Source: Hyunsoonleella flava
Lineage (GTDB): Bacteria; Bacteroidota; Bacteroidia; Flavobacteriales; Flavobacteriaceae
Assembly (NCBI RefSeq): GCF_004310325.1
Contig: NZ_SIRT01000005.1
Span: forward strand, 1-64,000
Reading direction: 5' to 3'
Length of the DNA: 64,000 nt
Shown here: positions 29,524 to 39,740 of the stretch, piece by piece
How the letters are laid out: every line of letters begins with the position of its first letter
How positions within the stretch are numbered: the stretch's first letter is position 1
Notes under the pieces: generated by a model
Database searches by the model: none
What the model was told of the DNA's origin: nothing
Seen by the model: the letters and a program-made list of their open reading frames with translations, nothing else
Position numbers and translations under genes: made by a program

Positions 29524-30957
29524 ATGCAGTTGTATTCTGTCTCTCAATTATTAAAGCAGGAAAATAAATTACCAGAAGTAGAAGTTAAAGGTTGGGTAAG
29601 AACGTTTAGAGCTAACCGATTTGTGGCTTTAAATGATGGATCTACCTTAAGTAATATACAGTGTGTTGTAGATTTTGAAAACACTGATGAGGCACTCTTA
29701 AAACGCATAACTACTGGAGCAGCATTGCATATTAAAGGCGAATTGGTAGAAAGCCAAGGTAAAGGGCAAACAGTCGAAATTCTTGTTAGTGAATTAGAAG
29801 TTTTAGGAGACTCTGATGCAGAAGCATATCCAATTCAACCAAAAAAACACTCTTTTGAGTTTTTGAGAGAGAATGCACACTTGCGTACAAGAACCAATAC
29901 GTTTAGTGCGGTAATGCGTTTGCGTTCTAAACTATCGTATGCTATACATAAATATTTTAACGAGCATGGGTTTTATTACATGCATACACCTATCATAACT
30001 GGTAGTGATGCTGAGGGCGCTGGTGAAATGTTTAAGGTAACTAAATTAGATGTTAAAAACCCGCCTTTAGATGATAATGGCGAGGTAGATTACTCAAAGG
30101 ATTTCTTTGGTAAGGAAACCAATCTTACGGTTTCTGGTCAGCTAGAAGCCGAGACTTATGCCATGTCCTTAGGAAAGGTATATACGTTTGGACCAACATT
30201 TCGTGCTGAAAACTCAAATACTTCACGCCATTTATCTGAATTCTGGATGATTGAACCTGAGGTGGCCTTTATGGACCTACCAGGAAACATGGATTTGGCT
30301 GAAGATTTCTTAAAATATGTCCTCAACTATATTTTAGAACACAATAGAGACGATTTAGAGTTTTTAGAGCAACGTTTGATAAATGAGGAAAAAACTAAAC
30401 CTCAAGCAGAACGTAGCGACATGTCGTTGATTGAAAAGTTAAAATTTGTTATCGATAATAATTTTAAGCGCGTAAGCTATACCGAAGCCATCGATATTTT
30501 ACGTAACAGTAAACCAAATAAAAAGAAAAAATTTAAATTTCCTATAAACGAATGGGGTGCAGATTTACAAAGTGAACACGAACGTTTTTTAGTTGAAAAA
30601 CACTTTAAATGTCCCGTTATTTTGTTTGATTATCCTGCTAATATAAAAGCATTTTACATGCGCTTGAATGAGGATGGCAAAACGGTGCGTGCTATGGACA
30701 TACTTTTTCCAGGCATTGGCGAAATGGTAGGCGGTTCTCAACGTGAAGAACGTTTAGAAGTTTTAAAAGAAAAAATGGCTGCCCTTGATATTCCTGAAGA
30801 AGAATTATGGTGGTATTTAGACTTACGTAAATATGGTACTGCCGTACATTCTGGTTTCGGACTTGGTTTTGAGCGTTTGGTTATGTTTGTTACAGGAATG
30901 AACAATATTAGAGATGTAATTCCTTATCCACGGACTCCTCAAAATGCAGAGTTTTAG
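29524..30957 (+). CDS. asnS: Asparaginyl-tRNA synthetase
   Basis: Charges tRNA-Asn. The 477-residue class IIb enzyme has the N-terminal OB fold ([22 protein letters not shown]), motif 2 [21 protein letters not shown] and motif 3 [21 protein letters not shown]. The gap between motifs contains a Lys-rich insertion ([18 protein letters not shown]) seen in this phylum. Confidence 0.97.
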   Translation: MQLYSVSQLLKQENKLPEVEVKGWVRTFRANRFVALNDGSTLSNIQCVVDFENTDEALLKRITTGAALHIKGELVESQGKGQTVEILVSELEVLGDSDAEAYPIQPKKHSFEFLRENAHLRTRTNTFSAVMRLRSKLSYAIHKYFNEHGFYYMHTPIITGSDAEGAGEMFKVTKLDVKNPPLDDNGEVDYSKDFFGKETNLTVSGQLEAETYAMSLGKVYTFGPTFRAENSNTSRHLSEFWMIEPEVAFMDLPGNMDLAEDFLKYVLNYILEHNRDDLEFLEQRLINEEKTKPQAERSDMSLIEKLKFVIDNNFKRVSYTEAIDILRNSKPNKKKKFKFPINEWGADLQSEHERFLVEKHFKCPVILFDYPANIKAFYMRLNEDGKTVRAMDILFPGIGEMVGGSQREERLEVLKEKMAALDIPEEELWWYLDLRKYGTAVHSGFGLGFERLVMFVTGMNNIRDVIPYPRTPQNAEF

Positions 30958-31030
30958 AAACTGATTAAGATACTACTTAAGAAAATACACCTTGCACGTG
31001 GATAAAGTACTTGTGCTAGCAAGTAGGTAT

Positions 31031-31117
31031 GCGCTAGGGATTGAACGGCATGTTTGAAATCCCCGACGTAGGAGGGATTGAGTAGTGAAAGTCCGACCCC
31101 TTGTGGGTAGCGCCCAA
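31031..31117 (+). repeat. Dispersed flavobacterial intergenic repeat, copy 3
   Basis: Same block order as copy 1: TAGGGATTGAACGGCAT, then GTCCGACCCCTTGTGGGTAGCGCCC. An ACTTG / CAAGT inverted repeat (about 31009-31024) precedes it. It lies between asnS and the rpoN promoter. Confidence 0.75.
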
Positions 31118-31165
31118 AAAAATAATATTCCTGAAAATTTTAAATTATAATAGTTTGGTACGACC

Positions 31166-31196
31166 TTTGGTTTACATATTGCTTTTTTTATCTTTG
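31166..31196 (+). promoter_or_regulatory. Promoter of rpoN
   Basis: TTTG at 31166-31169 and TATCTTTG at 31189-31196, spacer 19 nt, 19 nt before the ATG. Confidence 0.75.
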
Positions 31197-31215
31197 ATTA
31201 ATACCAAACCCAAAT

Positions 31216-32676
31216 ATGCTCAAGCAACATTTACAATTTAAATTATCGCAAAAGCTATCGCCGCAACAAATTCAATTGATGAAATTGATACAGTTGCCAA
31301 CGCAGGCTTTTGAACAGCGGATAAAACAGGAACTTGAAGAAAATCCTGCTTTAGAAGGCGGCAAAGAGGAAAAGGATACTGAATTTGATGCCGAATTTGA
31401 AAACAGTAGTGATGATTTTGATGATAATGAGACCATAAATGCGGAAGACATTAATGTTGATGAGTATTTAAGTGACGACGAAATACCTGATTATCGTACA
31501 CAAGCCAATAATTATAGTAGTGATGATGATGAGAAATCTATTCCTTATGCTGCTGGCACTTCTTTTACGCAACATTTAATTAACCAACTAAACACCTATA
31601 GGCTTGATGAAGAAGAACGTGATATTGCAGAGTTTTTAGTAGGCAGCGTTGATGAGAGTGGGTATATACGGCGCTCTCTATCTGATATTATGGATGATTT
31701 GGCATTTACTCAAAATGTTTATACTACTGAGGATAAAATTGAAAGCGTTTTAAAGATAGTGCATCAATTGGATCCAGCTGGTGTTGGTGCCAGAAACCTA
31801 CAGGAGTGTTTAAGCATTCAATTACATAGAAAAGAAAAAACGGCAGATACAGATTTGGCTATCGATATCATCGATAACGCCTTTGATGCATTTACTAAAA
31901 AACATTACAAAAAATTACTTCAAAAGTTTGATATTTCAGAGGTTCAGCTTAAAGATGCCATAACTGAAATTGAGCACCTTAACCCTAAACCCGGTGGTTC
32001 TTATGCCGGAAACAATCGTATTGTAGAGCATGTTGTTCCTGATTTTGCCATTAAAATTGTTGATGGAGAATTAGAATTAACACTTAACGGCAGAAATGCA
32101 CCTGAGTTGCACGTTTCTAGAGAGTACAACAATATGCTGAAAGGGTATAAAGACGCTAAAGACAAAAGTAAATCTCAAAAAGATGCAGTACTTTTTATTA
32201 AGCAAAAACTGGATGCTGCAAAATGGTTTATTGAGGCTATAAAGCAACGTCAGCAAACGTTGTTTGTAACCATGAGTGCGATAATGCATTATCAAAAAGA
32301 TTATTTTTTAACTGGTGATGAACGTCAATTAAAGCCAATGATACTTAAGGACATTGCTGATGAAATTGATATGGATGTATCCACAGTTTCTCGGGTTGCC
32401 AATAGTAAGTATGTAGATACGCCTTACGGTACTAAGCTGATAAAGGAATTCTTTTCAGAATCGATGAAAAACGATCAAGGCGAAGATGTTTCCACTAGGG
32501 AAATTAAAAAAATATTGGAAACGGTTATTGAAGAAGAAAATAAAAAGAAACCGCTCACGGATGAGGCTTTAGCGAAAATCTTAAAAGAAAAAGGGTATCC
32601 AATTGCAAGACGTACTGTAGCAAAATACAGAGAGCAATTAGATATTCCTGTAGCACGTTTAAGAAAGAAAATTTAA
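31216..32676 (+). CDS. rpoN: RNA polymerase sigma-54 factor
   Basis: Alternative sigma factor that needs AAA+ activators. Region I (LKQHLQFKLSQKLSPQQIQLMKLIQLP), an acidic region II (about 50-110), the core-binding domain and the C-terminal RpoN box (ARRTVAKYRE) are all present. The helix-turn-helix is DIADEIDMDVSTVSRVANSKYVDTP. The length of 486 is normal. Confidence 0.96.
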   Translation: MLKQHLQFKLSQKLSPQQIQLMKLIQLPTQAFEQRIKQELEENPALEGGKEEKDTEFDAEFENSSDDFDDNETINAEDINVDEYLSDDEIPDYRTQANNYSSDDDEKSIPYAAGTSFTQHLINQLNTYRLDEEERDIAEFLVGSVDESGYIRRSLSDIMDDLAFTQNVYTTEDKIESVLKIVHQLDPAGVGARNLQECLSIQLHRKEKTADTDLAIDIIDNAFDAFTKKHYKKLLQKFDISEVQLKDAITEIEHLNPKPGGSYAGNNRIVEHVVPDFAIKIVDGELELTLNGRNAPELHVSREYNNMLKGYKDAKDKSKSQKDAVLFIKQKLDAAKWFIEAIKQRQQTLFVTMSAIMHYQKDYFLTGDERQLKPMILKDIADEIDMDVSTVSRVANSKYVDTPYGTKLIKEFFSESMKNDQGEDVSTREIKKILETVIEEENKKKPLTDEALAKILKEKGYPIARRTVAKYREQLDIPVARLRKKI

Positions 32677-33282
32677 ATGCATCAAATCTTAAAAAGTGTT
32701 TCGGTTATTTTTCATCCATTGTTAATGCCTATTGCAGGTGTTATTTTTTATTTTGCTAAAACACCTCGATTTATCGATAGGGAAGTGATTTGGGCTAAAT
32801 TGGTATCGCTGACCATTTTAACCATTATTTTACCTATACTTTTATATTTTCTTTTGAAAACCTTAGGAAAGGTAAATTCTATTTATCTAAGAAACACTAA
32901 AGAGCGTATTGTCCCCTTAATTTTAAATGCCATTGTAGTGCTATTGGTCATTCAACGGATATTAAGACCAGATCCCTACATTGAACTTTACTACTTTTTC
33001 GTGGGTATATTAATCTCAACATTGGCGTGTTTAATTTTGGCCATTCTTAAATTTAAAGCAAGTATACACATGATTGCCATTTCTGGTGTGTTTATGTTTT
33101 TTATTGCTTTGAGTATCCATTTTAGTATTAACATTAACGGCACATTAGCCATTATGAGTATTGTAGCTGGAGCTGTAGCAACTTCACGATTGCATCTAAA
33201 AGCGCACACGTATCCCGAATTGATTATGGGTGTTTTTGTTGGAATATTCCCCCAATTAATTTTGGTAACTAAATGGCTTTAG
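32677..33282 (+). CDS. Membrane protein with a PAP2-like remnant motif
   Basis: A 201-residue protein with about six membrane helices. It starts directly after the rpoN stop. The end has SRLHLKAHTYPELIMG, which resembles the second phosphatase motif of PAP2 enzymes (SRLHLGVHYPSDVLAG). The first motif (KxxxxxxRP) is only partly suggested by TKERIVPL, and the PSGH motif is not visible. It may be an inactive PAP2-fold protein. Function unknown. Confidence 0.65.
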   Translation: MHQILKSVSVIFHPLLMPIAGVIFYFAKTPRFIDREVIWAKLVSLTILTIILPILLYFLLKTLGKVNSIYLRNTKERIVPLILNAIVVLLVIQRILRPDPYIELYYFFVGILISTLACLILAILKFKASIHMIAISGVFMFFIALSIHFSININGTLAIMSIVAGAVATSRLHLKAHTYPELIMGVFVGIFPQLILVTKWL

Positions 33283-33974
33283 AGAATGTAGAACATTAGC
33301 CCAATTTTTACAGCATTCATGTCGAGGTTCTCACCATCAAGTTGCGCTGTATCTGAAAAAATAGGATTCAAACCATAATACACATAAATATTCCATGTAT
33401 TGTAACCTACACTTAAGGTGAGTCCGTATTGAAATGCATTAAAATCTTCAATATTATTATATTTCAATTCCCCCAAGCTTCCCTTGAATTTACTTCTGTT
33501 AGAAAACACATATCCAAATTTAGCACCAGCATAAATACGCCAAAACTTATAGGACGTTTTAGTTGAAGTGCGCCATCTATATTCTATAGGCAATTCTAAA
33601 ACATGTTCGGAAAACTTATTTTTGGTAAAACTTATCGCTTCAGTATCTATGATACTGTAGTTAAGGTTTCCTGAATTATCCTGCTGTATGAGCATATTTT
33701 GAATATAGGAGTTTGTAGAATACCCCAAACCGATACCAATAGATTTGTTTCGCCTTTTATTGATTGGCATATCTTTAATATAGCCCAAATGAAACCCAAG
33801 AGAGAAGCTGTTTTGTTTTAAATCTTCTGGTTTTCTGGTTAATAAATTATATGTTGTTCCTATGTAAAATTGATCTTCTTTATACAACGAATCAACTACT
33901 TTACTGGTAATTTCTTGGGAAAATACCGCAGTAGTAAAAAATGTAAAAATCAAGATTGCTAGAGGTTTCTTCAT
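33279..33974 (-). CDS. PorT-family outer-membrane beta-barrel protein
   Basis: A 231-residue protein with a signal peptide (1-19, ending at VFSQ) and eight or so beta-strands ending in VKIGLMFYIL. The pattern (FYIGTTYNLL, SFSLGFHLGYIKDMPINKRRNKSIGIGLGYSTNSY) is that of the PorT/SprT-like family, which is linked to type IX secretion. Position next to asnS and rpoN fits flavobacterial gene order as I recall. It overlaps the previous gene tail to tail by 4 nt. Confidence 0.75.
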   Translation of the reverse strand: MKKPLAILIFTFFTTAVFSQEITSKVVDSLYKEDQFYIGTTYNLLTRKPEDLKQNSFSLGFHLGYIKDMPINKRRNKSIGIGLGYSTNSYIQNMLIQQDNSGNLNYSIIDTEAISFTKNKFSEHVLELPIEYRWRTSTKTSYKFWRIYAGAKFGYVFSNRSKFKGSLGELKYNNIEDFNAFQYGLTLSVGYNTWNIYVYYGLNPIFSDTAQLDGENLDMNAVKIGLMFYIL

Positions 33975-34021
33975 TGTACTAATCAGAAGGTATGGAACTC
34001 ACTTCAAAGATAGCTTGAAAA

Positions 34022-34789
34022 TTAGTTTTTCAAACCTTTAATCGATTTTAATTCAATATTAAGCTCTTGGAATAATGTTGCAATACTGCTTACCTTCAAT
34101 TCATCTTTATCATATTCCTGGGTATTGATGCAACAGGCAAATTCCCATAATTCTATAATAGATGCCTTTTTAATGTCATACGGATTATAAAACCTATTAT
34201 CACTGCTTAACGTTAAGGTCTCATCGTCTTTTACATAAACTCTTTTATATACCAAACCATCATCTTTTGTTAATACAATGTATGTACGCCCATTTTTAAC
34301 GGTATCAATATCATCAACAAACTTTGCAACAACAAACGAGCCATCTTTTACAGGCAACATAGAATCACCGCTTATAGGGAATGCCCTGTGTGTTCCCGTA
34401 GGCAAAAAAGGCAATTTTATTTTTTGAAGCTGCTCTATGTACTCGGGGTCTTCATACCCTTGTAAATATCCGGCTGATGCTTTTGCCGGTATGATTTCAA
34501 TTAAATCTTCATTGGCTTCATTTACGGTAATTGGAAATAGCACCCGCTTATTTCCTACTTTGATAAAAGAGGTGTTGGTGGCTTTACGCAAATCGTTTTT
34601 CACTAAAATATCAATGGGAATATCAAAGTAATTAGATAGCTCAATCAAACGGTTAATTGGTGGTTCAGAGCGTCCTTCTTCATAAGACCCTACCATAGAA
34701 CGCGACCACCCCAACTCATCTGCAAATCGCTCTTGCGAAAACCCTTTAAGACCACGCAAGTGTTTAATGTTAGAATTAATATGCTTCAT
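34022..34789 (-). CDS. LexA-like self-cleaving repressor (HTH + S24 peptidase)
   Basis: A 255-residue DNA-damage sensor. Residues 4-58 are an XRE helix-turn-helix (FSQERFADELGWSRSMVGSYEEG). Residues about 95-220 are an S24 domain with all three self-cleavage features: the scissile Ala106-Gly107, the nucleophile Ser143 in GDSM, and the general base Lys182 in VYKR. RecA-stimulated self-cleavage is therefore expected, as in LexA or UmuD. The ATG at 34789 is used because it starts the HTH with no extra sequence. It is divergent from dnaE-dinB and shares an operator region with them. Confidence 0.9.
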   Translation of the reverse strand: MKHINSNIKHLRGLKGFSQERFADELGWSRSMVGSYEEGRSEPPINRLIELSNYFDIPIDILVKNDLRKATNTSFIKVGNKRVLFPITVNEANEDLIEIIPAKASAGYLQGYEDPEYIEQLQKIKLPFLPTGTHRAFPISGDSMLPVKDGSFVVAKFVDDIDTVKNGRTYIVLTKDDGLVYKRVYVKDDETLTLSSDNRFYNPYDIKKASIIELWEFACCINTQEYDKDELKVSSIATLFQELNIELKSIKGLKN

Positions 34790-34818
34790 CAAAAAATAAA
34801 CTTTAACATTATTTGCTA

Positions 34819-34859
34819 CAAATATAAGCAACTAAAACTACAATTAGTAGCTAATTTTG
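34819..34859. promoter_or_regulatory. Divergent promoters with a shared palindromic operator
   Basis: AATTAG-TAG-CTAATT at 34842-34856 is a perfect 15-bp palindrome. The -7 box for the repressor gene (TATATTTG on the minus strand) is at 34819-34826, so the palindrome covers its -33 area. The -7 box for dnaE (TAATTTTG, 34852-34859) overlaps the palindrome itself. A repressor bound here would shut both genes. Confidence 0.6.
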
Positions 34860-34867
34860 TTAATCCT

Positions 34868-37800
34868 ATGTATTTAAACTGTCACACATATTATAGCTTA
34901 CGCTACGGCACCATTAAGCCAGAGAGGTTACTAGCCATTGCTTCAAAAAATGGCATTAAAACATTGGCACTAACTGATATTAATAACACATCGGCATGTT
35001 TGGATTTTGTAAGATTATCTAAAGAATATAGTATAAAACCTGTATTGGGTATCGATTTTAGAAACGGCGCACAACAGCAGTTTGTGCTACTGGCAAAAAA
35101 CAATAAAGGTTTTCAAAATATAAACGCATATCTATCAAAATTTCTTCATGATAACCATCTTGAAATTCCTAAAAAGGCTCCTGAGTTAGAACACACCTAT
35201 GTTATTTATCCTTACCAGCAACACAACAATTTTAAATTAAAACCTAATGAGTTTTTAGGTATTAAACCCGAAGATCTCAACAAGCTTAAATTCTCCCAGT
35301 GGAATAATTTAAGAAGCAAGCTGGTAGTGCTGAAAACAGTTTCTTTTGAAACGAAAAAAGACTTCAATACCCACCGCTTATTACGCGCTATAGATAACAA
35401 CACATTATTGAGTAAACTTCCTAAAAGCGAAGAAGGAAAACCAAATGATAAAATACTGCCTTATGATGAATTATGTGAAACGTATCAGGAATTTCCAGAG
35501 CTTTTGGATAACACCTTGGCTATTCTAAACAATTGCACTATCGCATTTGATTTTTCACAAGAAACGCCAAACAATCAAAAATCGTTTACTGAAAACGAAG
35601 ATTCCGACTATGAGTTGCTAAAAAAACTAACTTATGAAGGACTTACCTATCGCTATAAAAACCCAGACGACACCATTCATAATCGTATAAAAAAAGAGCT
35701 AGATATTATAAAAAGTAAAGGCTTTGTTTCATACTTTTTAATCAATTGGCGTATTTTGGAATATGCACGCAGCAAGGGTTATTACTACGTTGGTCGCGGT
35801 AGTGGTGCCAATAGTGTTGTAGCCTATTTACTTAGGATTACAGATGTAGATCCCATAGAATTAGACTTGTATTTTGAGCGGTTTATTAATTTATATCGCA
35901 AAAATCCACCAGATTTTGATATTGATTTTTCATGGACCGATAGGGATGACATTACAGATTTCATCTTTAAAACATTTAAGAACACAGCTTTACTAACCGT
36001 ATACAACACCTTTAAATTTAAAGCCTCTGTGCGTGAGCTAGGGAAAGTATTTGGTTTACCTAAAGCCGAAATGGATGTGCTTACAAGAGGACGCTATAAT
36101 ATAAACCAATTGGACAAACTGTCTCAACTTGTACTAAGATACAGCACCTATATTCAAGGCTTTCCAAATTATTTGGGTATTCATGCTAGTGGTATCATAA
36201 TTTCAGAAAAACCTATTCATTACTATACTGCCACCTTTTTGCCCCCCAAAGGCTATGCAACTACACATTTTGATATGGTTGTTGCTGAGGATATTGGATT
36301 GTACAAATTCGATATCCTTAGTCAACGCGGATTAGGGAAAATTAAAGATGCTGTAAATATCGTTGCATATAATAATCCGAAAGTTTCCCCTATTGATATT
36401 CATGATATTGAGCGATTCAAAAAGGACGAAAACATTAAATATTTACTTCGAAATGCAAAGGCTATTGGCTGTTTTTATGTGGAGTCTCCTGCAATGCGCA
36501 TGTTACTTAAAAAACTGCAAGTTGATGACTATTTGGGTTTGGTAGCGGCAAGTTCCATTATTCGCCCTGGTGTTGCTAAATCAGGAATGATGCGAGAGTA
36601 TATTTTACGGCATCGGTATCCCGAGCGTATTAAAAAAGCGCATCCTGTTTTATTGGATATCATGCCCGAAACCTATGGCGTTATGGTATATCAAGAAGAT
36701 GTAATTAAAGTAGCTCATATCTTTGGAGGTTTAGATTTGGGGCAGGCTGATAAATTACGACGAGGCATGTCAGGTAAATTCCGTTCTCGGGATGAGTTTT
36801 TAGCTGTTAAACAACAATTCTTCGATAATTGTAAAGCAAGCGGAAAACCCGAAGCGCTTACCGCTGAGGTATGGCGCCAAACCGAAAGTTTCGCAGGTTA
36901 CGCCTTTGCCAAGGGGCATTCAGCATCTTATGCTGTAGAAAGCTATCAGAGTCTGTTTTTAAAAGCTTACTATCCATTGGAATATATGGTAGCTACTATC
37001 AATAATTTTGGAGGGTTTTACAGAACCGAATTGTATGTACACGAAGCGCGTATGCATGGAGGTATTATAGAGGCACCATGCATTAATACTAGTTTTAGTC
37101 AAGCCATTATTAGAGGTAAGACCATTTATTTGGGCTTTATGTTTTTACATGCTTTAGAAGCTAAAACAATTGAAAATATACTAATAAAGCGTCAGCAAAA
37201 TGGCGCATTTAAAAGCTTGGACGATTTTATAGACCGCGTCCCTATATCCATTGAGCAAATTTCAATTCTCATAAAAATAAATACCTTTCGGTTTACAGGT
37301 ATCAATAAACGGGAATTACTCTGGGAAGCCCATTTAAAAATTAGCAAAACCACTTTTGAAACCCATATTATTACACTTTTTAAAGCTGAAAAAATAAATT
37401 ACAGCACACCCGCACTACCAAGCACTGCCTTAGAAAATGCTTTTGATGAAATAGAGTTATTGGGGTTTCCTTTATGCAATCCATTTCATCTATTGGAAAC
37501 CCCAACATCAAACCCCTTAAGAGCTAAACATTTAATTAATTTTAACAATAAAATTATAACCATTGAAGGGTACTTAGTGGCTACAAAAAACACAAAAACT
37601 TCTAATGGGAAAAAGATGCATTTCGGTACATTTTTAGACCATGACGGCAATTTTATCGATACGGTACACTTCCCTCCTGTAGCTGCAAAATATCCGTTTC
37701 GAGGAAAAGGCATCTACACCATTACAGGAAAGGTTCTGATAGAGTTTGACTGTGTAAATATTGAAGTGCAGTGTCTGGAACGCTCTACCATTATCGAAGA

Positions 37801-37933
37801 TCCTCGCTATGCCTTGAAGAGCTCGAACAGTACATTTCAGAATAAGAAAAGTTTTGCTGATCATAAAGCAAACCATCTATCGCCCATGTCTCCCAAAATA
37901 TTAAGCCATTCAAAAGCTTATGATAATCATTAA
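34868..37933 (+). CDS. dnaE: DNA polymerase III alpha subunit, DnaE2-like accessory copy
   Basis: A 1021-residue C-family polymerase, probably for translesion synthesis. Residues 1-70 are a PHP domain in which the first His-x-His is altered to Asn-Cys-His. The catalytic segment PDFDIDF carries Asp351 and Asp353, and the third Asp lies in LYKFDILSQRGLG. The region YQEDVIKVAHIFGG and LRRGMSGK are conserved. An OB fold is near 880-950. The ATG at 34868 begins the PHP domain, and the -7 box ends 9 nt upstream, so the mRNA may be nearly leaderless. It is followed 18 nt later by dinB. Confidence 0.88.
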   Translation: MYLNCHTYYSLRYGTIKPERLLAIASKNGIKTLALTDINNTSACLDFVRLSKEYSIKPVLGIDFRNGAQQQFVLLAKNNKGFQNINAYLSKFLHDNHLEIPKKAPELEHTYVIYPYQQHNNFKLKPNEFLGIKPEDLNKLKFSQWNNLRSKLVVLKTVSFETKKDFNTHRLLRAIDNNTLLSKLPKSEEGKPNDKILPYDELCETYQEFPELLDNTLAILNNCTIAFDFSQETPNNQKSFTENEDSDYELLKKLTYEGLTYRYKNPDDTIHNRIKKELDIIKSKGFVSYFLINWRILEYARSKGYYYVGRGSGANSVVAYLLRITDVDPIELDLYFERFINLYRKNPPDFDIDFSWTDRDDITDFIFKTFKNTALLTVYNTFKFKASVRELGKVFGLPKAEMDVLTRGRYNINQLDKLSQLVLRYSTYIQGFPNYLGIHASGIIISEKPIHYYTATFLPPKGYATTHFDMVVAEDIGLYKFDILSQRGLGKIKDAVNIVAYNNPKVSPIDIHDIERFKKDENIKYLLRNAKAIGCFYVESPAMRMLLKKLQVDDYLGLVAASSIIRPGVAKSGMMREYILRHRYPERIKKAHPVLLDIMPETYGVMVYQEDVIKVAHIFGGLDLGQADKLRRGMSGKFRSRDEFLAVKQQFFDNCKASGKPEALTAEVWRQTESFAGYAFAKGHSASYAVESYQSLFLKAYYPLEYMVATINNFGGFYRTELYVHEARMHGGIIEAPCINTSFSQAIIRGKTIYLGFMFLHALEAKTIENILIKRQQNGAFKSLDDFIDRVPISIEQISILIKINTFRFTGINKRELLWEAHLKISKTTFETHIITLFKAEKINYSTPALPSTALENAFDEIELLGFPLCNPFHLLETPTSNPLRAKHLINFNNKIITIEGYLVATKNTKTSNGKKMHFGTFLDHDGNFIDTVHFPPVAAKYPFRGKGIYTITGKVLIEFDCVNIEVQCLERSTIIEDPRYALKSSNSTFQNKKSFADHKANHLSPMSPKILSHSKAYDNH

Positions 37934-37951
37934 AATTTAATTGCATTTTTT

Positions 37952-39169
37952 ATGAACACTAATCGTTCTATTATACATATGGATTTAGATACGTTTTTCG
38001 TGTCTTGCGAACGTTTGTTGGATAGTAGACTTATTGGGAAACCTGTACTTATTGGTGGTACTTCTGATAGAGGTGTTGTAGCATCCTGTAGTTATGAAGC
38101 TAGAAAATTTGGTATTCATTCTGCGATGCCTATGCGTATGGCAAAAATATTATGTCCCGAGGCTATTGTTTTGCGTGGTAATTCTGGTATTTATACAAAG
38201 TTTTCGAAAAATGTAACCGATGTAATTAAAGAAAGTGTCCCATTATATGAGAAAACATCCATTGATGAATTTTATATTGATCTTACAGGTATGGATAAAT
38301 TTTTTGGTTGCCATAAGCTGGCTTCTGAGTTACGCCAGCGTATCATAAAAGAAACCGGATTGCCTATTTCCTTTGGATTATCTATTAACAAAACAGTTTC
38401 TAAAATTGCAACAGGTGAGGCAAAGCCCAACAACCAAATACGTATTATTTCAGGTACTGAAAAACCTTTTTTAGCACCGCTTTCTGTGAAAAAAATACCT
38501 ATGGTTGGTAATGTTACTTACAAGGCACTATGCGATTTGGGGGTTAAGCGCATACAAACAGTACAGGACATGCCTGTGGAACTAATGCATCGGGTATTGG
38601 GAAAAAATGGCTTAAGTATTTGGAAAAAAGCCAATGGTATAGACAATAGTCCTGTTGTTCAATACCATGAACGAAAATCTATTTCAACCGAACGTACGTT
38701 TAACAAAGACACTACCGATGTTTCTAAATTAAGAGGTATCATTATAGCCATGGCTGAAAATTTGGCGTATCAATTACGCCGAGGCAATAAACTAACCGCT
38801 TGTGTTACGTTTAAAATTAGGTATTCTGATTTTCAAACCTATACCCAACAGCAACGCATCCCATACAGTGCTATGGATCATAACATTATTCCTGTAGTTT
38901 TAGATTTATTTAAAAAGCTGTACCATAGACGCTTGTTGGTACGACTTATTGGTGTAAAATTTAGCCATTTAGTAGAGGGCGGACACCAAATACACCTATT
39001 TGAAGATAACGAAAAACAACTCCACTTAAGTGAGGCTATTGATAAAATGCGCGAACGCTTTGGGGATAGGGCAGTAATTACCGCAGCAGGAATGGAGGCT
39101 AAAAGTATTAGTAGGTGGAATCCTTTTACTGGAGAGCCACCACCATTGTTGGCCAATAGAAGACAATAA
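37952..39169 (+). CDS. dinB: DNA polymerase IV (Y family)
   Basis: Error-prone lesion-bypass polymerase of 405 residues. Catalytic residues are in MDLDTFFVSCE and TSIDEFYIDLTG. The little-finger domain spans about 230-345. A beta-clamp-binding motif QIHLF lies at residues 346-350, which matches the QLxLF consensus. It is in one unit with dnaE under the LexA-like repressor, a mutagenesis cassette. Confidence 0.94.
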   Translation: MNTNRSIIHMDLDTFFVSCERLLDSRLIGKPVLIGGTSDRGVVASCSYEARKFGIHSAMPMRMAKILCPEAIVLRGNSGIYTKFSKNVTDVIKESVPLYEKTSIDEFYIDLTGMDKFFGCHKLASELRQRIIKETGLPISFGLSINKTVSKIATGEAKPNNQIRIISGTEKPFLAPLSVKKIPMVGNVTYKALCDLGVKRIQTVQDMPVELMHRVLGKNGLSIWKKANGIDNSPVVQYHERKSISTERTFNKDTTDVSKLRGIIIAMAENLAYQLRRGNKLTACVTFKIRYSDFQTYTQQQRIPYSAMDHNIIPVVLDLFKKLYHRRLLVRLIGVKFSHLVEGGHQIHLFEDNEKQLHLSEAIDKMRERFGDRAVITAAGMEAKSISRWNPFTGEPPPLLANRRQ

Positions 39170-39194
39170 AACTCTTGTTGATTATATTTGTAGC

Positions 39195-39740
39195 ATGTAT
39201 AAAAGTGACCTTGTTATAAAAGAACCTACTAAACCTTTTATTAATAAAATTATTGTGTCACTCCTTTATACTTGCTTAATTGGCTACGCTATATATTTAT
39301 TTGCTTACAGGGATTTTTGGAATCACCCTGAAAGGTGGACAATAATAATTTACTTAGTTGTTCTTCTCTGCATATTATTTTCGTCCTCATTTATGGCCAT
39401 TGCTTCTCACAGTGTTCATCTTAATTTTAAAAACCAAAAAATACAACATCGCTATCGAGTAGGCATATTTAACTATAGAGAAGTATGGCAAAACCTTGTA
39501 GAGCTAGAATATATATCCGTTTTTAGAACTGGTGATTATTATCACGTTAATATGTGGTATCAAAAAAACAAAATTCTAAATCTGATGACTTTAGAAGATC
39601 CTGATAAGGCTATTGAAAACGGATATCTTATTGCAGACAAACTAAATATTGATTTACTAGATGCAAGAAAAAGAGGCTATCACAAATGGGTTGACAAAAA
39701 AGTTTTTAAAGATTATGGAAAAGTTTCATACCTTGACTAA
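39195..39740 (+). CDS. Two-helix membrane protein
   Basis: A 181-residue protein with two membrane helices (about 20-45 and 55-80) and a C-terminal soluble beta-rich part (VHLNFKNQKIQHRYRVGIFNYREVW), similar in layout to PH-like membrane domains. A TATATTTG box ends 4 nt before the ATG (39183-39190), so the transcript might start at the AUG. Function unknown. Confidence 0.65.
   Translation: MYKSDLVIKEPTKPFINKIIVSLLYTCLIGYAIYLFAYRDFWNHPERWTIIIYLVVLLCILFSSSFMAIASHSVHLNFKNQKIQHRYRVGIFNYREVWQNLVELEYISVFRTGDYYHVNMWYQKNKILNLMTLEDPDKAIENGYLIADKLNIDLLDARKRGYHKWVDKKVFKDYGKVSYLD

Noticed and set aside
34733-34867. N-terminal extension of DnaE
   Set aside because: It overlaps the divergent repressor gene and the promoter region, and the PHP domain starts at 34868.
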